Notes: a model not told the origin generated them from the sequence alone. Counted from the first letter of the stretch, positions 11,336 through 21,815 are shown. The stretch: DNA of 64,000 bases from Eonycteris spelaea (GCA_003508835.1 PUFA01000014.1:3106501-3170500), one strand, 5' to 3'. A program made the numbers and translations.

Positions 11336-11408
11336 GGTTGACCTTGAGCTGACCTTGGGCTGACCTTGGGCTGGCCTGGGGTTACCTTGGGCTGGTGTTG
11401 GGTTGACT
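11336..11408 (-). promoter_or_regulatory. 11-bp tandem array of nuclear-receptor half-sites (DR5, RARE-like)
   Basis: TGACCT occurs exactly at 11339, 11350 and 11361. On the - strand this is three AGGTCA half-sites with 5-bp spacers, giving two overlapping perfect DR5 elements. DR5 of this half-site is the classic retinoic acid receptor/RXR arrangement. The first unit also reads TGACCTTGA, the reverse complement of TCAAGGTCA, the monomeric ERR/SF-1 site. The array decays on the right (TGGCCT at 11372, then a TTACCT shifted one base). A chance minisatellite with no binding function remains possible. Confidence 0.6.
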
Positions 11409-11639
11409 GTTTATTTACCGGCTGGTAAGCAGGGCCATCGGAGCCTGTGTTACAGCCGTCTTGACTTCTGGTGGCATTCCTCCAAAGGCTTCTTAGGCTG
11501 TTATTTCCATCGTTTTTCAGAGGTTTAATCTGTCTGAGTCCAGGATATTGAGTCAGCAGTGGAAAGTTATGAAAAAGAGGCCAGCCGTCAGAGAAATTGG
11601 CTAATATAGAAGATTAATTTCGGGGTAAATGAAGGAGAG
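11409..11639. other. Unique sequence
   Basis: Nothing recognised. Confidence 0.35.
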
Positions 11640-12260
11640 AGATGCTTGGGGCCTGGGCTGTCTCTCCAGGCAAATAATATTCCTATAAAATGTGAGAAAC
11701 CAGAGGTTGCCTTTGCTACTAGCTCAGTGCCTGCTTATACTTTCTTGGATTACAAAATTTATTTTAAATCACACTTTAATCATCGGCTGTCCATATTTAT
11801 AATCTTGAGGAAAAAAATTGAACTGTCAGCAAAATTCATACACATCTGGTGAATTATTTCAGGATCTTCACCGTAAGGAAATCATATTTAAAAAAAAAAA
11901 AATTACCATGGCTCCAGTGTTCGGAAATTGTTTTTTTTCAAAAGCCGGGCCCTCAGGTTATTACAGGATTCCATACAGAGACAGGAAGGAAGTCCTATCC
12001 CTGGAAACAGGTAGGTAGCCATGGAGACCGGGTGTGTCCCGTGGGTTCCTGGGTATCCCAGCTGACCTGGGAAAGGCATAAGCCTCACCTTAAGTGCTAT
12101 TTCGGAGATGATGTGTATGCATTGAATTTTTCTAAACAAAGGTCATAGGTTTTCATTGACTTACTAAATAAGTGATATCGGACATGATTTTGCCCTCTGT
12201 TCTGTTTGCGTAATTATTAACACTGTGTAACCCTCCCTTTCCTGCCAGAACACTTAAATG
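11640..12260. other. Candidate conserved non-coding block
   Basis: AT-rich unique sequence between GC-rich neighbours, with the candidate exon at 11945-12010 inside. The composition and lack of repeat match suggest possible selective constraint. This is inference only. Confidence 0.3.
11945..12010 (+). other. Candidate exon, 66 nt, open frame
   Basis: Preceded by TTGTTTTTTTTCAAAAG (polypyrimidine tract plus AG) and followed by ACAG|GTAGGT, a good donor. The length is a multiple of three. One frame is open and reads GPSGYYRIPYRDRKEVLSLE, which has a more protein-like composition than most chance frames here. No protein family was recognised. It could be a cryptic or non-coding exon, or simply chance. 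Confidence 0.2.
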
Positions 12261-13440
12261 CACCCAGGGAACACCTCTCTGAAACAGCCAGAACACAGTC
12301 TTTTTAACAAAGCTAGGGCTGCTCTCTTTAACGTGTGTGACGAATACCCCGTGTCACCCAACAGTTATCCCGGCGTACGCCCAGCCTGCTCTGGGCCCTG
12401 GGCTACACGGCGGACGAGATCGCTGGGCCCTTCCCTCGTGGTGGGGACTGACTCAAGACACGGGGCTCCGAGGTGGCCCGTGGGGTGACCCGCCCCCGGC
12501 TTGTGCCGTGGCCACTCTCGCTGTCCTACGGGGCGAGCCGGCCTGGGCCTCGCTGGAGAGACGCCAGAGCGGCTGCTGGGTTCGACACGTCCCAGTATGC
12601 AGAACAGCGCTGTGTCAGCCTGCGTCCCATCGTTTTATCTGCTCAAAAAAAACCCTGTTCATGCCTGTTCTTGGGCCCCTCCCCCTTTAATCATTTCAAA
12701 GACATCCGTTCCCGTGATGGTTGATCGTGTAGAAAGCTCTTTGCGCTTCTGGGTCTTGTCAGACACCTGGCAGAATTCTTTGTCCTCTCATCCGGTTCTT
12801 CAGCGTCCTCAGACCCACGGAAACGGGGCGCCCCCAGCACCAGCAGCGCGGGGGCCCCGCGGTGGGCATCCCCGCCCCTCTCTCCCGCCCTGCGCCCTCT
12901 TTGCAGTCGGTTAGCTCACCAGTGAAGGCACGTCCGCCCTTTTTCCTCCCTCTGCGGGTCTGCCGTAAGCAGAGGCCTCCTGCTGCCCTCCTGCTGGACA
13001 GCCCGTTCTGCACCAGCTTGTCCACCGGCGGGGACCCCCGGTGGGCTTGTCACGACCTGAAGAGGCTGCACGTGGGCGCGGGACAGAGTTGGTGGCCTGG
13101 CGCTGGATGCTGGCAGCGCTGAGAAAGCGGCAGGCTCCAGCCTCTGTGGGCACCGTGCCCGCTGGGCGAGCTCGGTCCCCTGGCCGCACAGGATGCTGCG
13201 ACGTGAACAGGAAAACGAGCCTCAGGTCCCAAGCGCCCGGTGGGGCGTCCCACCTCGCTGAGCTCCAGGCCTCACAGAACCGCAGGCGGGAGGTGTCCTC
13301 TTGGCGCCGTCTCATGGATGGCGAACGGTGTGCTTGCTACAGGCAAAGGCACCTTTGCGGGGGGCCCTGTGCCTGACCTGTTCCCCTTCCCGAGGCTTCC
13401 ACAGCATCCGCCTTCACCTTCTCCATGCGCTTCCCTGAGT
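12261..13440. other. Unique GC-rich sequence
   Basis: CpG-rich from 12360 on. No repeat, exon or motif was recognised. Confidence 0.35.
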
Positions 13441-13535
13441 CTGCAGTGCGGTGGGGATTATAAAACCTCTCTCCCAGGATTGCTGTGAAAACAGCCATTA
13501 GGCCTCTTATAAACTCGAAAGTGCTGTTTAAATGA
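13441..13535 (+). repeat. MIR 3' part, sense
   Basis: 'ggtggggattataaaacctc...aggattgctgtgaaaacagccatt...taaactcgaaagtgctg' follows the MIR order (aatggggataataatagtacctacc, gggttgttgtgaggattaaatgag, tgtaaagcgctta). Confidence 0.6.
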
Positions 13536-13540
13536 AAGGG

Positions 13541-13682
13541 CCATCACCACCATCATCACCACCTCCATTCACCATCATGGCCATCACCGTCCTCGCCGTC
13601 ACCACCGCCGCCATCGTCACCGTCACCACCGCCATCATCGTCACCGTCACCGCCATCATTGCTACCCCCGTCCACCTTCACC
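13541..13682. repeat. (CAC/ATC/GCC)n trinucleotide minisatellite
   Basis: About 140 bp of degenerate triplets (CAC, ATC, GTC, GCC), many with CG. The - strand frame would read Asp/Gly-rich low-complexity protein, but nothing suggests it is coding. Confidence 0.9.
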
Positions 13683-14289
13683 TTCGAGCGCTTTGTGTCC
13701 ACGTCCTTGCCTAAAGCAGCAGATTTCCTTGCCGGGTCTTCATGGCCCCTCTTGTGGAAATTGAGTTCCCAGTCTGGGGTCAACCCGTGGTTTTCATTTT
13801 CGTCCTGCAAGATGTCAGCCCCCAGAAGAGGCCAGCAGAGTGGATTGCGCAGGCCCCACGGAGGAACTGGGTTGGCATTTGGATCTGTTCACCCATTTCC
13901 CCGGATCGTCGCACCTGCCCCACCTTTCTGCCTGCCAGGCAGGGAGTGACTGGCCGTTTGTGTGCTGGGCGGCCTGGGACCTTCCTGTTCAGATTAAAAA
14001 CGCTTGTTTAAATACAGTCACCTCGGCTCATATCAGGGCACGTAATTGAGCAAGCAGTTCGCCTTAGACCTGCTCCTGGATTTCAGCGGGCAGTGTGGTC
14101 ACCTCTGTCGGGGTGGGGCGGGCCTTGTGGTGTCAAACTCTCAGGGGTCTGTTCATATAGGACTCGGGCCTTCTGAGGGAGCTGGCGCCGGGCTGCAGGG
14201 CGCACCTCATCACGGGCCTTGGTCCTTGGGTCGTGGGGGGGGAGAGGATGCATCTTGATTCTCAGTGCCACTATTTGAGGAGAGGAACA
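13683..14289. other. Unique sequence
   Basis: Nothing recognised. Confidence 0.35.
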
Positions 14290-14560
14290 TGTGCTTCTCA
14301 CGAACCCTCCTGCCTGGAATACTCTCTGGCTCCTTGCACCCTCCCAGATTGCCTTCGCAGCTCCCAGTCTTGCTCAGGCGTCGCCTCCTCCAAGAAGCCT
14401 CCAGGCCTGCTCAGACACCTTGCTTTTCCTGGTGCATTGCTGCCCGGGCTCCCATGGCCCGGCCACCTGCCATGTTCTGGTCCTGCCTGGCCCAGTTGCC
14501 TCCCAAAAGCGGGTGGGTCTCATTTCTCCTCCCTCCTGGGGACTCTTAAGGGCGGTGCCC
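14290..14560 (+). mobile_element. L2 3' UTR fragment, sense
   Basis: 'ctgcctggaatactctctggctccttgcacc' and 'gtcttgctcaggcgtcgcctcctccaagaagcctcc' match the L2 motifs cctggaatgctcttccc and ctcaaacatcacttcctccgggaagcc in the right order. Confidence 0.75.
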
Positions 14561-14602
14561 ATGTAGGGAAGTGTGCCCTCAGCAGCAGCTCCCTGACAGA
14601 GC

Positions 14603-14990
14603 TCTCTCGTTCATTCATTCATTCATCATTCATTCACTTAGCTACCACTGTGCGCCAGGCTCTGTGCTAGGAGAAGGATCAGGCGAAAATCCTGCCATCT
14701 CAGGGCTTATGTTTCTGCTTGGGGGCAACAGACAGTCAGGAGGCAAGGCAGTTATGCAGCATAATGCAGCAGTGCTTAGAAGGTGCTGAGACTGGAAAAT
14801 CAGTTAGTAAAGGGGAGTGGGTGTTAGACGGGGAGTGGTGAGACGCAGTTTTAAATATGGTGGCCAGTGACGGCCTGATGAGACGGTGGCATTAGAGCAA
14901 AGACTGGAAGGAAATAAGGGAGCCGGCCACGTGAAGGGACAGGACACGGCGGTCACAGGCCCTTCGACTCAGACTCTAGACAGCTGGAGG
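14603..14990 (-). mobile_element. L2 3' end, antisense
   Basis: Starts with (TTCA)n at 14610-14637, then 'tgtgcgccaggctctgtgctagg', 'cagacagtcaggaggcaaggcag', 'ttaaatatggtggccagtgacggcctgatgag' and 'gcattagagcaaagactggaaggaaataaggg', the reverse complement of the L2 3' end in order. It lies about 40 bp from the sense L2 piece, making an inverted pair. Confidence 0.85.
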
Positions 14991-15779
14991 TTGCACCTTC
15001 CAGCCGGGGCGCCCGGTGAGTCTTAGCCAGTGAGGCGTCAGTTCCCGGCTGCTGGGATGCTCCGTCACCCCAGCCCCCTTCCCAGATCAAAAACCCCAGT
15101 CCCAGGACAGGAGGCGCTTGGCCCGTTCATCTTCTTTCCGCCCGGAAAGCGGGCGTCCGTTCTGGAAGCAGGGCAGCCAGCCTGTGACCGCGAGGCTGAA
15201 ATGCACATGGTCAGGACGGAGAAGGAGGGGAAAGGCTCTGGGTTTCTGTTGGCATCCTTGACCCACTGCCCCAGCCCTGGACACAGGGAAAACCCTTTCT
15301 TGCCTAAGCCCCTGCTCGTGGGGTTTCCTGTTATTGGAGGGAATATCCAAACCAAATACATGCCACATGTCGCCAGGCCTGCCACGCAGACCATTGCCTG
15401 CTCGGACACACAGCACGGCAGCCCCTCCTCAGCTGCCCTCTGCCCATCCAGTCACATCGGTGTCTGAGGCAGTCGTCAAGACCGAGATCCCCAGATCCAC
15501 GCCGGCCCCTCCCGTCCCGGCTGCGTTCACCGACCCCTGCCGGCATTGCTGTCAGCTTCCGGCCAGCTCCTGACCGCCTTCCTGCCCTCCCACAGGTCCA
15601 CTCCCCACACGCCCCGGCAGTGAGCCCTCCCAAAGCCTGTCACTCACGGCGCTCCAGGCTCCGAAGCCCTTGTTCCCAAGAGCAGAGTCCCGATGCTAAG
15701 TGTGGCTGGAAAAGCCTGCCTTACCTCTTCCAACTCTTCGGCCGCGTGCTGACATCTTGAACCCCATTGCTTGGCAGTT
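14991..15779. other. Unique GC-rich sequence
   Basis: Nothing recognised with confidence. The tail (15580-15720) may be decayed L2. Confidence 0.35.
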
Positions 15780-15900
15780 CCCTGTCACCCTTTCACCCCT
15801 CTGGGCCTTTGCACGTGCTGTTCCTTCTGCTGGGACTCGCCGAACTGCCCCCGCCCCACCGGGCGACATCCACACAGCCTTCAAGAAGCGACCTGGGCTG
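15780..15900 (+). mobile_element. L2 fragment, sense
   Basis: 'gggcctttgcacgtgctgttccttctgctgggactcgcc' matches the L2 motif ggcctttgcacttgctgttccctctgcctgg. Confidence 0.7.
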
Positions 15901-16589
15901 CTCTTGCCAGTGGACGCCTTTTCCCTGCGTGTACCCCGGACACCTGTGCTCCGCTATCCGTTAGAGAACCTCTCGGGGGGAACGAATGGCATTTTAAAAA
16001 ATGCCTCTTTCTTCCCAGTACATAGAGACCAAACTCACCTCCATCCTGTGCTGGGCTTTGCACCAGGCCCAGCCCATCGTGCCCTTGCGCTAGGTGGAGG
16101 TTCAGTGGCATTGATGAGGCAGTTAGAGGTGTTGGTCCCAGGTGAGAGGTCCCCCCTCCGACCTGCACCCCGTATCCTTACTGGTCCAGAAGGGCAGCAC
16201 CTTCTCTAGGCACAAACCACACCTCGCCTCTGATGAACTGGTAACAACGGAGTCGCTGGCACGTTCGTCGGAGCTGCGCACGGTTTGTCTCGGGTCTGAG
16301 GACCAGCCCACGTCCATCCGCTCGACACACCGTTACCGAGCCCCACTGTGTGCCAGGGTTCCTTCTGGGCACGGCTCACGTCAGTGGGGGGGAAAAAAAA
16401 ACCCCGAGAAACAAAACCTCCGTCCTCCCATCAGTGCCGCTTCACACACCTTGAGCTCACACCCCAGATGCGTTCTGATCTTTACTTTTAAAATGCAGTG
16501 TAAGAACAAAGTCTAAAAGATGCGCTTCAACATGCAAAAAAAGGTCCGCTGTCTTCTGGGGTGGGCGGGGGAGGGGATTAAGCAAAATG
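15901..16589. other. Unique sequence
   Basis: Nothing recognised apart from a short A-run at 16390. Confidence 0.35.
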
Positions 16590-16830
16590 TACTTCCAGAA
16601 AGTCAGTGAAGAATTCTTCCAAACAGGAAGGTTTAAATTATTAGCTTTCATCTTGCTGTTTTAAGGGTCCTACTCTAGAACTGCACGCACCTTGTTGTTA
16701 TTACTACCGGGTGAAACCAAAGACTTATGTAAAAGCCAACTAAAATAAATCGAATGCAAATACTGTTTCATTGTAATGTTAATTTTGAGAACTGGATCAA
16801 TCAAAGGTTGTGGAAATGCCAAAGTTGTTA
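16590..16830. other. Candidate conserved non-coding element
   Basis: AT-rich unique block with very few CpGs, including ATGCAAAT (octamer-like) at about 16754 and several TAAT cores, between GC-rich regions. Its texture is that of a developmental CNE. No repeat family was recognised. Confidence 0.35.
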
Positions 16831-16939
16831 AGGCCTCGGTTGCCATGACGACAGTACCAAGCGCGCAGGCCTGTCTTTCGGAATTTCCTCCCAGGTCTGG
16901 CTCCGGCTGGGACTGCCTGTCCCTGGGCTGGGGTGGAGC

Positions 16940-17060
16940 TCCCCGCAGTCAGGTCTGGAGTCAGGTCCGGGTTCTGCGGGTCTGCCCGCTTCCTGACCTT
17001 GGAAAGAAAGTCACTGGCCGTGGGCCTCGGTTTTCTCCCGTTAGGGACAGCCACTCAAGG
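16940..17060 (+). repeat. MIR SINE, sense
   Basis: 'ggagtcaggtccgggttctgcg', 'cttcctgaccttggaaagaaagtcact' and 'gggcctcggttttctcccgtta' follow the MIR order. Confidence 0.7.
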
Positions 17061-17409
17061 GTGTGTGTGAGTGTAACAGCCGCTCGGCCCTTGTCGGAAG
17101 TCACTGAATTCAGCTTTGGGATTGCTGATAGGGCTGCTGGTTTCCGGCCGGCATTCTTGGGGACCGTGCCCAGGGAAGGTGAAGAAATAGCTCCGGGTCC
17201 TGCCTTACCTGCCTTCACTGACCTTTGGCGAAAGTCGAGTTCTTTATCGTCTTGGCGTGGCTAGTGTGCAAACTGCCTGGGCCGTTGTTTGTTCTGGGTG
17301 TGGGTGTGTGTGTGTGTGTGTTTAGGGCGGGTTGTTGGGTTAGACTCTGAGCGCTTTTAACCCATTAGCTGCTATAATCACATTTCCCAGGAGATTTTCC
17401 TTTGGGGCC
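17061..17409. other. Unique sequence with (GT)n
   Basis: A short (GT)n tract lies at 17299-17322. Nothing else was recognised. Confidence 0.4.
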
Positions 17410-17470
17410 ATAATTGTTTGACAGATGAGGACACCGGAATTCAGAGGCGACCTGTCCCTCCCTGTCCACG
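17410..17470 (-). repeat. MIR fragment, antisense
   Basis: 'gtttgacagatgaggacaccggaattcagaggcgacctg' resembles ttacagatgaggaaactgaggctcagag. Confidence 0.5.
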
Positions 17471-18589
17471 GTCTTGGCCGTCAGGTGGCCATGCAGGCTT
17501 GGGTGGGCTCCGGGGTGCTGGCGTGCCTGTCTCGCAGGGAGCCCGGGGTCCCACGCTGTGGGGCCTTTCCCTGCACCTGCTGCCTCCGAGGGCTGCTCAG
17601 AGCTGGTCCCAGCCACGCTCCTCGCCAGCGTCCGGCTGACGAGGCCTCCGTTCCCAGCGCTGGGCCCAGGGCCACCCTGATGCTTCCGCTGGGCTGTCCC
17701 TGCAGAGCAGCGTCCCTCCTCAGGTGCGCAGTGCATGGCTTCAGGGTGGGGAGCGCTGGAATTGCAAGGGCGGCTGACATCTGCTCCAGCTGGGAGGAGA
17801 GCCCTGAGCGTCTGCTCCGGCGTCTGCTGGGGCGCCACCTGGCTGACTCACACTCCCTGCCCCAGGGTCCTGCTCTCTCGCTGAACTGGGGCTAATTAGT
17901 GCCTGTGTGGGACCCTGTGGGACCGCAGTCTGGGTTCTTACTGGTGAGACCTGACTGGCCTTGTCCCGCTCTCTGGGGGGCGGTGGCTGGGGAATGATGA
18001 AGCAGTTGGGGATTTTTAAAGCTCCCCTGGGAAGCAGGTTGTTGCAGTGACCTTTAACCTGCGGCAGAGCAGTCTGACTGTTTACCTGCGCGCCAGGCCC
18101 GGAGGATGCAGGCTGTTTGCCGTGGGCCGTCATCTGCCCTCTGTCCGGGTCCTGATAGGCCTGCTAGGTGCTCCCTGAACACGGGTCCGGATGGGTCAAG
18201 CCGGAGGCGGCAGGTCACCCTGGAGGGGCCCGTGCACGGCCCTTGCTCGTGGGGTGTAAAGGGTAATTAAGTCAGCCACATGCTCTTGGTGTTGCTTCTC
18301 AGAGTCATTGTGAGGGGGACCCTCTGCCTCCTGGGGTCACTGGCCAAGGGGCCGCAAGTGAATGCTGGCGGGTCAGCCCCCCACGGCACTGGGAAGGTGG
18401 GGGCGGCTTCCGCGCGGGTGAAGGAGGCTGGCATATCACCCCGGCTGCGTACGCAGATGGCGGGAACCCTGTGGTTGACTTGATCCTGCTTTCAGAACGT
18501 TGACCAGCCACTCTTTAGGGTTGGAGCTTGGGTCAGGTGGGGGTGGCTGGACTCTGGGGTGGGGAGTTAGCAAACGGGGTGTGTGCTGG
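17471..18589. other. Unique GC-rich sequence
   Basis: No exon or repeat was recognised, apart from the CTCF-like site at 17832. Confidence 0.35.
17832..17845 (-). promoter_or_regulatory. CTCF-like motif
   Basis: On the - strand, CAGCCAGGTGGCGC fits the CTCF core (CCASYAGRKGGCRS) at 12 of 14 positions, missing the two bases after the first C. A candidate only, without occupancy or conservation data. Confidence 0.3.
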
Positions 18590-18655
18590 CCCGCCTCGGC
18601 GCCCCGAGCCTCTGTGTCCTCACCTGTGAAGTGAGGGAAGGCCACCTGCCCCTGG
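18590..18655 (+). repeat. MIR fragment, sense
   Basis: 'gagcctctgtgtcctcacctgtgaagtgaggg' resembles the MIR stretch gcctcagtttcctcatctgtaaaatggg. Confidence 0.5.
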
Positions 18656-18939
18656 CGGGCTCACTGGGCCAGGGTGAAGTCACAGGGAGAATGAGTGGGA
18701 GGCTGGTTCGGAGCCGGCGGAGCCTGTGCGAGGGCTCACTGCCCTCCCTAGCATACGAGATGCGTGGTTTCTCCTCGGGGGCATCGAGGCAGTGTCACTT
18801 GACACTTGTTCTGTTTTTCATAGCGCACTTGCCCCCTCCCCGTCCCCACGCACGCTGGAATTGGCTGGCGCGGGCCGACAGATGCTCCAGCTCCCCGCCT
18901 GGGCCTCGGGCCACGGTGGCCTCTCGCCCCGTATCCACC
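18656..18939. other. Unique sequence
   Basis: Nothing recognised. Confidence 0.35.
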
Positions 18940-19110
18940 CCGCGTTCCGGCTGGGTTGGACCGTTGCCACCCCTACATGTGTCCTTCCAGCCCCCAGCCC
19001 TTCTGCTTGCCGTCTCCCGCTCAGCCCCAGGCATCAGCTCCTCTGGGAGCCCTTCTTTGCCAGGCTGCTGTGCACGCTCTTTGTCTGGGTGGCCGGAGCA
19101 GTGGGGCTGG
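18940..19110 (+). mobile_element. L2 fragment, sense
   Basis: 'ccccaggcatcagctcctctgggagcccttctttgcc' matches the L2 stretch around cacttcctccgggaagccttccctgac. Confidence 0.5.
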
Positions 19111-19499
19111 CCTTTTTTAACCTGTGGACCCCATAACTTAGAGGGAGGTGGTGCCAGTGCCCCCGGGCTGCAGCATCCCCAAGGAGGGGAGCATGACCGG
19201 GGCATGAGCGGGGTGTGTCTTCCCTATGGTCCAGCATGTGGAAGGCTCCTGTCACCTGAGTCAACCTGCAGTTCAACTTCACCTTCGCTGTGATCGGCAG
19301 CCATGGCTAAGGGTTGGAGACGTATTTTGCATTGCTCTAGGTCATGTTAGACGAAATTTCAAGATGTGTGTTGAGTGGGGTGTCTTTCTGTTACCCCAGC
19401 ATGTGCAAAGCAACTCTGCAGGTCTCTGTTGTGGGCAATGCGGGCAAGCTTTGGGGGAGGCTGTCCTGCTCGCTTCTTTGGGTCCCTCCTGATGGCTTG
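19111..19499. other. Unique sequence
   Basis: Nothing recognised. Confidence 0.35.
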
Positions 19500-19678
19500 T
19501 GGCGGGACTAAATCCTGGCCATCTGCTTCCTGGCGCTGTGAGCCCAAGCGTGTCGCTTCGCTGCTTAGAGCCTCGGTTCCCTCACGTGTAAACTGTACGG
19601 ACCTGGTAAGGCTGTCACAGGATTATGAGCTTGTGTATATTAAAGTGCTGGGTTCATGTTAGTTATTTTATTAACATT
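19500..19678 (+). repeat. MIR SINE, sense, nearly full length
   Basis: 'gactaaatcctggccatctgcttcctggcgctgtgagccc', 'gcctcggttccctcacgtgtaaac', 'aaggctgtcacaggattatgag' and 'ttcatgttagttattttatta' are in the MIR order through to the 3' end. Confidence 0.8.
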
Positions 19679-19679
19679 G

Positions 19680-19990
19680 GGGCTCAATTGGGTTTTTCTG
19701 ATTTACCTTTATTTTAAGACTGGGCAGGAACCAATTTACCAGAGTCATCTGTGGGTGTATCTCACCTTCAGCCAGGACTTAATTCTGGCCGGGGCTGTGT
19801 CTTATTTTTGGTAGAGAATGGTGTTATTCAGAGCCAAACTGTACGGGACCGAATTCCTGGGTAGCATTTTTCTGCAGATGGCGTTCACGCTAATGACTTT
19901 CCATATTTATATCGCAAGTGGGTGATTTACGGTTAACACCAGACCCGTGACTTTTCGTCTCCTGACGGATGTATCAGAAGCTTCATTCGC
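19680..19990. other. Candidate conserved non-coding element
   Basis: A unique, AT-leaning block directly after the MIR, with low CpG content for this window and no repeat match. Candidacy rests on composition only. Confidence 0.3.
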
Positions 19991-21489
19991 AATGGCCCGT
20001 TAGATTTAGTGAGTGTGAGACGCCTGCAGTCGAGGCCATTTCTGTGCCCGAGCTGCTCACGTAACTCGGGAGCCGCCCGGCCCCGTGTGCGGGAAGGGGT
20101 GGCTCAGTGACAGTCTGTGTTGGGACGCAGTGTGGAACGGCGCCTAGCGCAGAGCGGGTGCCCAGTGGGTTTCGTTGGTGAAGACGTGGGTTACCCCACT
20201 GCCCGCACACTCTCTGCCCCAGCCCTTCAGGCCTGTGGGGGCTTCTTGGGAAGATGTGCAATGCAGTGTCCCTGCCCCACACACCCCTCCTGTGTCGGGG
20301 ACGCAGGGGGAGCCTCAGAAGGCCTGTGAGCTGCCTGGGGGAGGGAAGTGTGTGCAGCCAGGAGGTCAAAACCCACTGCCCAGCTTTGTGGAATCCACAT
20401 GGTTAAAGGGCTTTGTGATGTCAGTGAGATTGGACGCCTTTTTTTTTTATTTACTTATCTATATTTATTTTAACTGGAATGAGACCATTTTAATCACTGC
20501 GGAGAGTGTCCTGGACTATGTGGGTGGGCCCAGTGCCATCGTTATGAAATGCCTCCTTAGAAGGGAGGAGCTTTCCCTCGCTGTGGTCAGTCGATGGAGG
20601 AAGGGGCCATGAGCCAAGAGATGCGGGCGGCCGGTGTGAGCCGGAGAAGGAGTCCCATTCACAGCCTCCAGAGTGGGCGCAGCCCAGGACACCTCGTCCC
20701 AGTGACCCAGTGAGACCAGTCTCTTTCCCCCTCAGGCGAGTCTTCCCTCCGCATATTCCCCCTTCCGGCCGTCCTGGCCCCCCGTCCCACCCCCCCAGGC
20801 CACATTGCCAGCGGCCGGAGCTCCGAGTTACCCATCCCGCCAGCAAGTGCGTTTGCCGTGGTGCTGGTCCCGTTGTCCCCAGCCTCGGGGTTGCCACATT
20901 TTTCCCAAACTGCTGAAAGTGGCCCTGCGAGCGGTGTGCGTCGGGGCACAGGCTGTGGCTGTGATGAGCACGAGGCCCCCGAGTCTGCTGCAGGACTCCT
21001 GAGCAACAACACAGTAGGACCGATCTGAGCCGCACAGTGGGACCGATCTGCTCCTTCTGCCTGCACGTGTGGTCGGCAACCCTCGGAACACTTCCTGCTA
21101 TTTAAATCTTGGTCCTTTTGATTGTTTTTTTTTTTTTCTTTTAAACCAGAGACCTGGCTCCGTGTAGCATCTGTGGCGAGCTAGCGGGGTTTTCTTTTTC
21201 TGAGTGGCAGGTGCGTGATGAGGGTCTTGTGTGGTACCCCAGGGAATGGGCGACAGCGAGGCCAGCTTGATGGTCCAGTCTAGATGTTTCTGATGCGCAG
21301 GAAAGACGACCAGCCCTGAACTTTCGGCTGGAGGACAGACCCTTTCGCGGGGAACGTTCTCATTTAGCCCTCTGAGGAGAGTGGCCGGGAGCACTGGCCC
21401 TGGAGCCTCCATGGGGCACGTGGTCCCACGCTGCCCTCCTACCTCTCACCAGGTATGTCACTCAGCGCACCGCTCAGTGTTTTCTCTGA
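19991..21489. other. Unique GC-rich sequence
   Basis: Contains an AT-rich, T-run stretch at 20431-20480, a (T)n at 21126-21138 and a 23-bp direct duplication at 21010-21050. No exon was recognised. Confidence 0.35.
21010..21050. repeat. 23-bp direct duplication
   Basis: CACAGTAGGACCGATCTG at 21010 recurs as CACAGTGGGACCGATCTG at 21033. A small tandem duplication of unknown meaning. Confidence 0.8.
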
Positions 21490-21815
21490 CTGGGCAGCTT
21501 AACCATCAGCAATTCATTCTCTCACAGTTCTGGAAGCTGCAAGTCTGTGACCAGGAGGCTGTCGGCAGGCGGGTCCCTGTGGGTGTCTCCGTGGTTGGTA
21601 GACAGCTGTCGCCTTCACTGTCTCAATTCCTCTGTGTCTGCGAGTGTCCTGATCACTTTCTGGTCAGTGATTGATTCTCTTATGTGACCTCATTTAACTT
21701 AATCACCTCTTTAAAAGAGCCCGTCTCGAAATTTGCCGTTAGGTGGCCAATTGGGGGCCCGTAGCCCGTGGGAGGGATAATGAGGCTGTAAGGGATTAAT
21801 TTAGACCATGACATA
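21490..21815. mobile_element. Ancient interspersed repeat ('ctcacagttctgga' family)
   Basis: 'attcattctctcacagttctggaagctgcaagtctg', later 'tgacctcatttaacttaatcacctctttaaaagagcccgtctc', is the order of a widespread mammalian repeat. Class assignment (LTR-type is likely) is not certain. Non-coding. Confidence 0.7.

Noticed and set aside
12060..12140. Extension of the 11945-12010 frame as one long exon
   Set aside because: That frame stops at 12018, just after the donor, so an unspliced extension is not open.
13556..13810. Asp/Gly-rich ORF on the - strand
   Set aside because: It is the translation of the trinucleotide array and has no support as a gene.
18583..19293. 236-codon ORF on the + strand
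   Set aside because: Contains MIR and L2 pieces in its translation. No family recognised.
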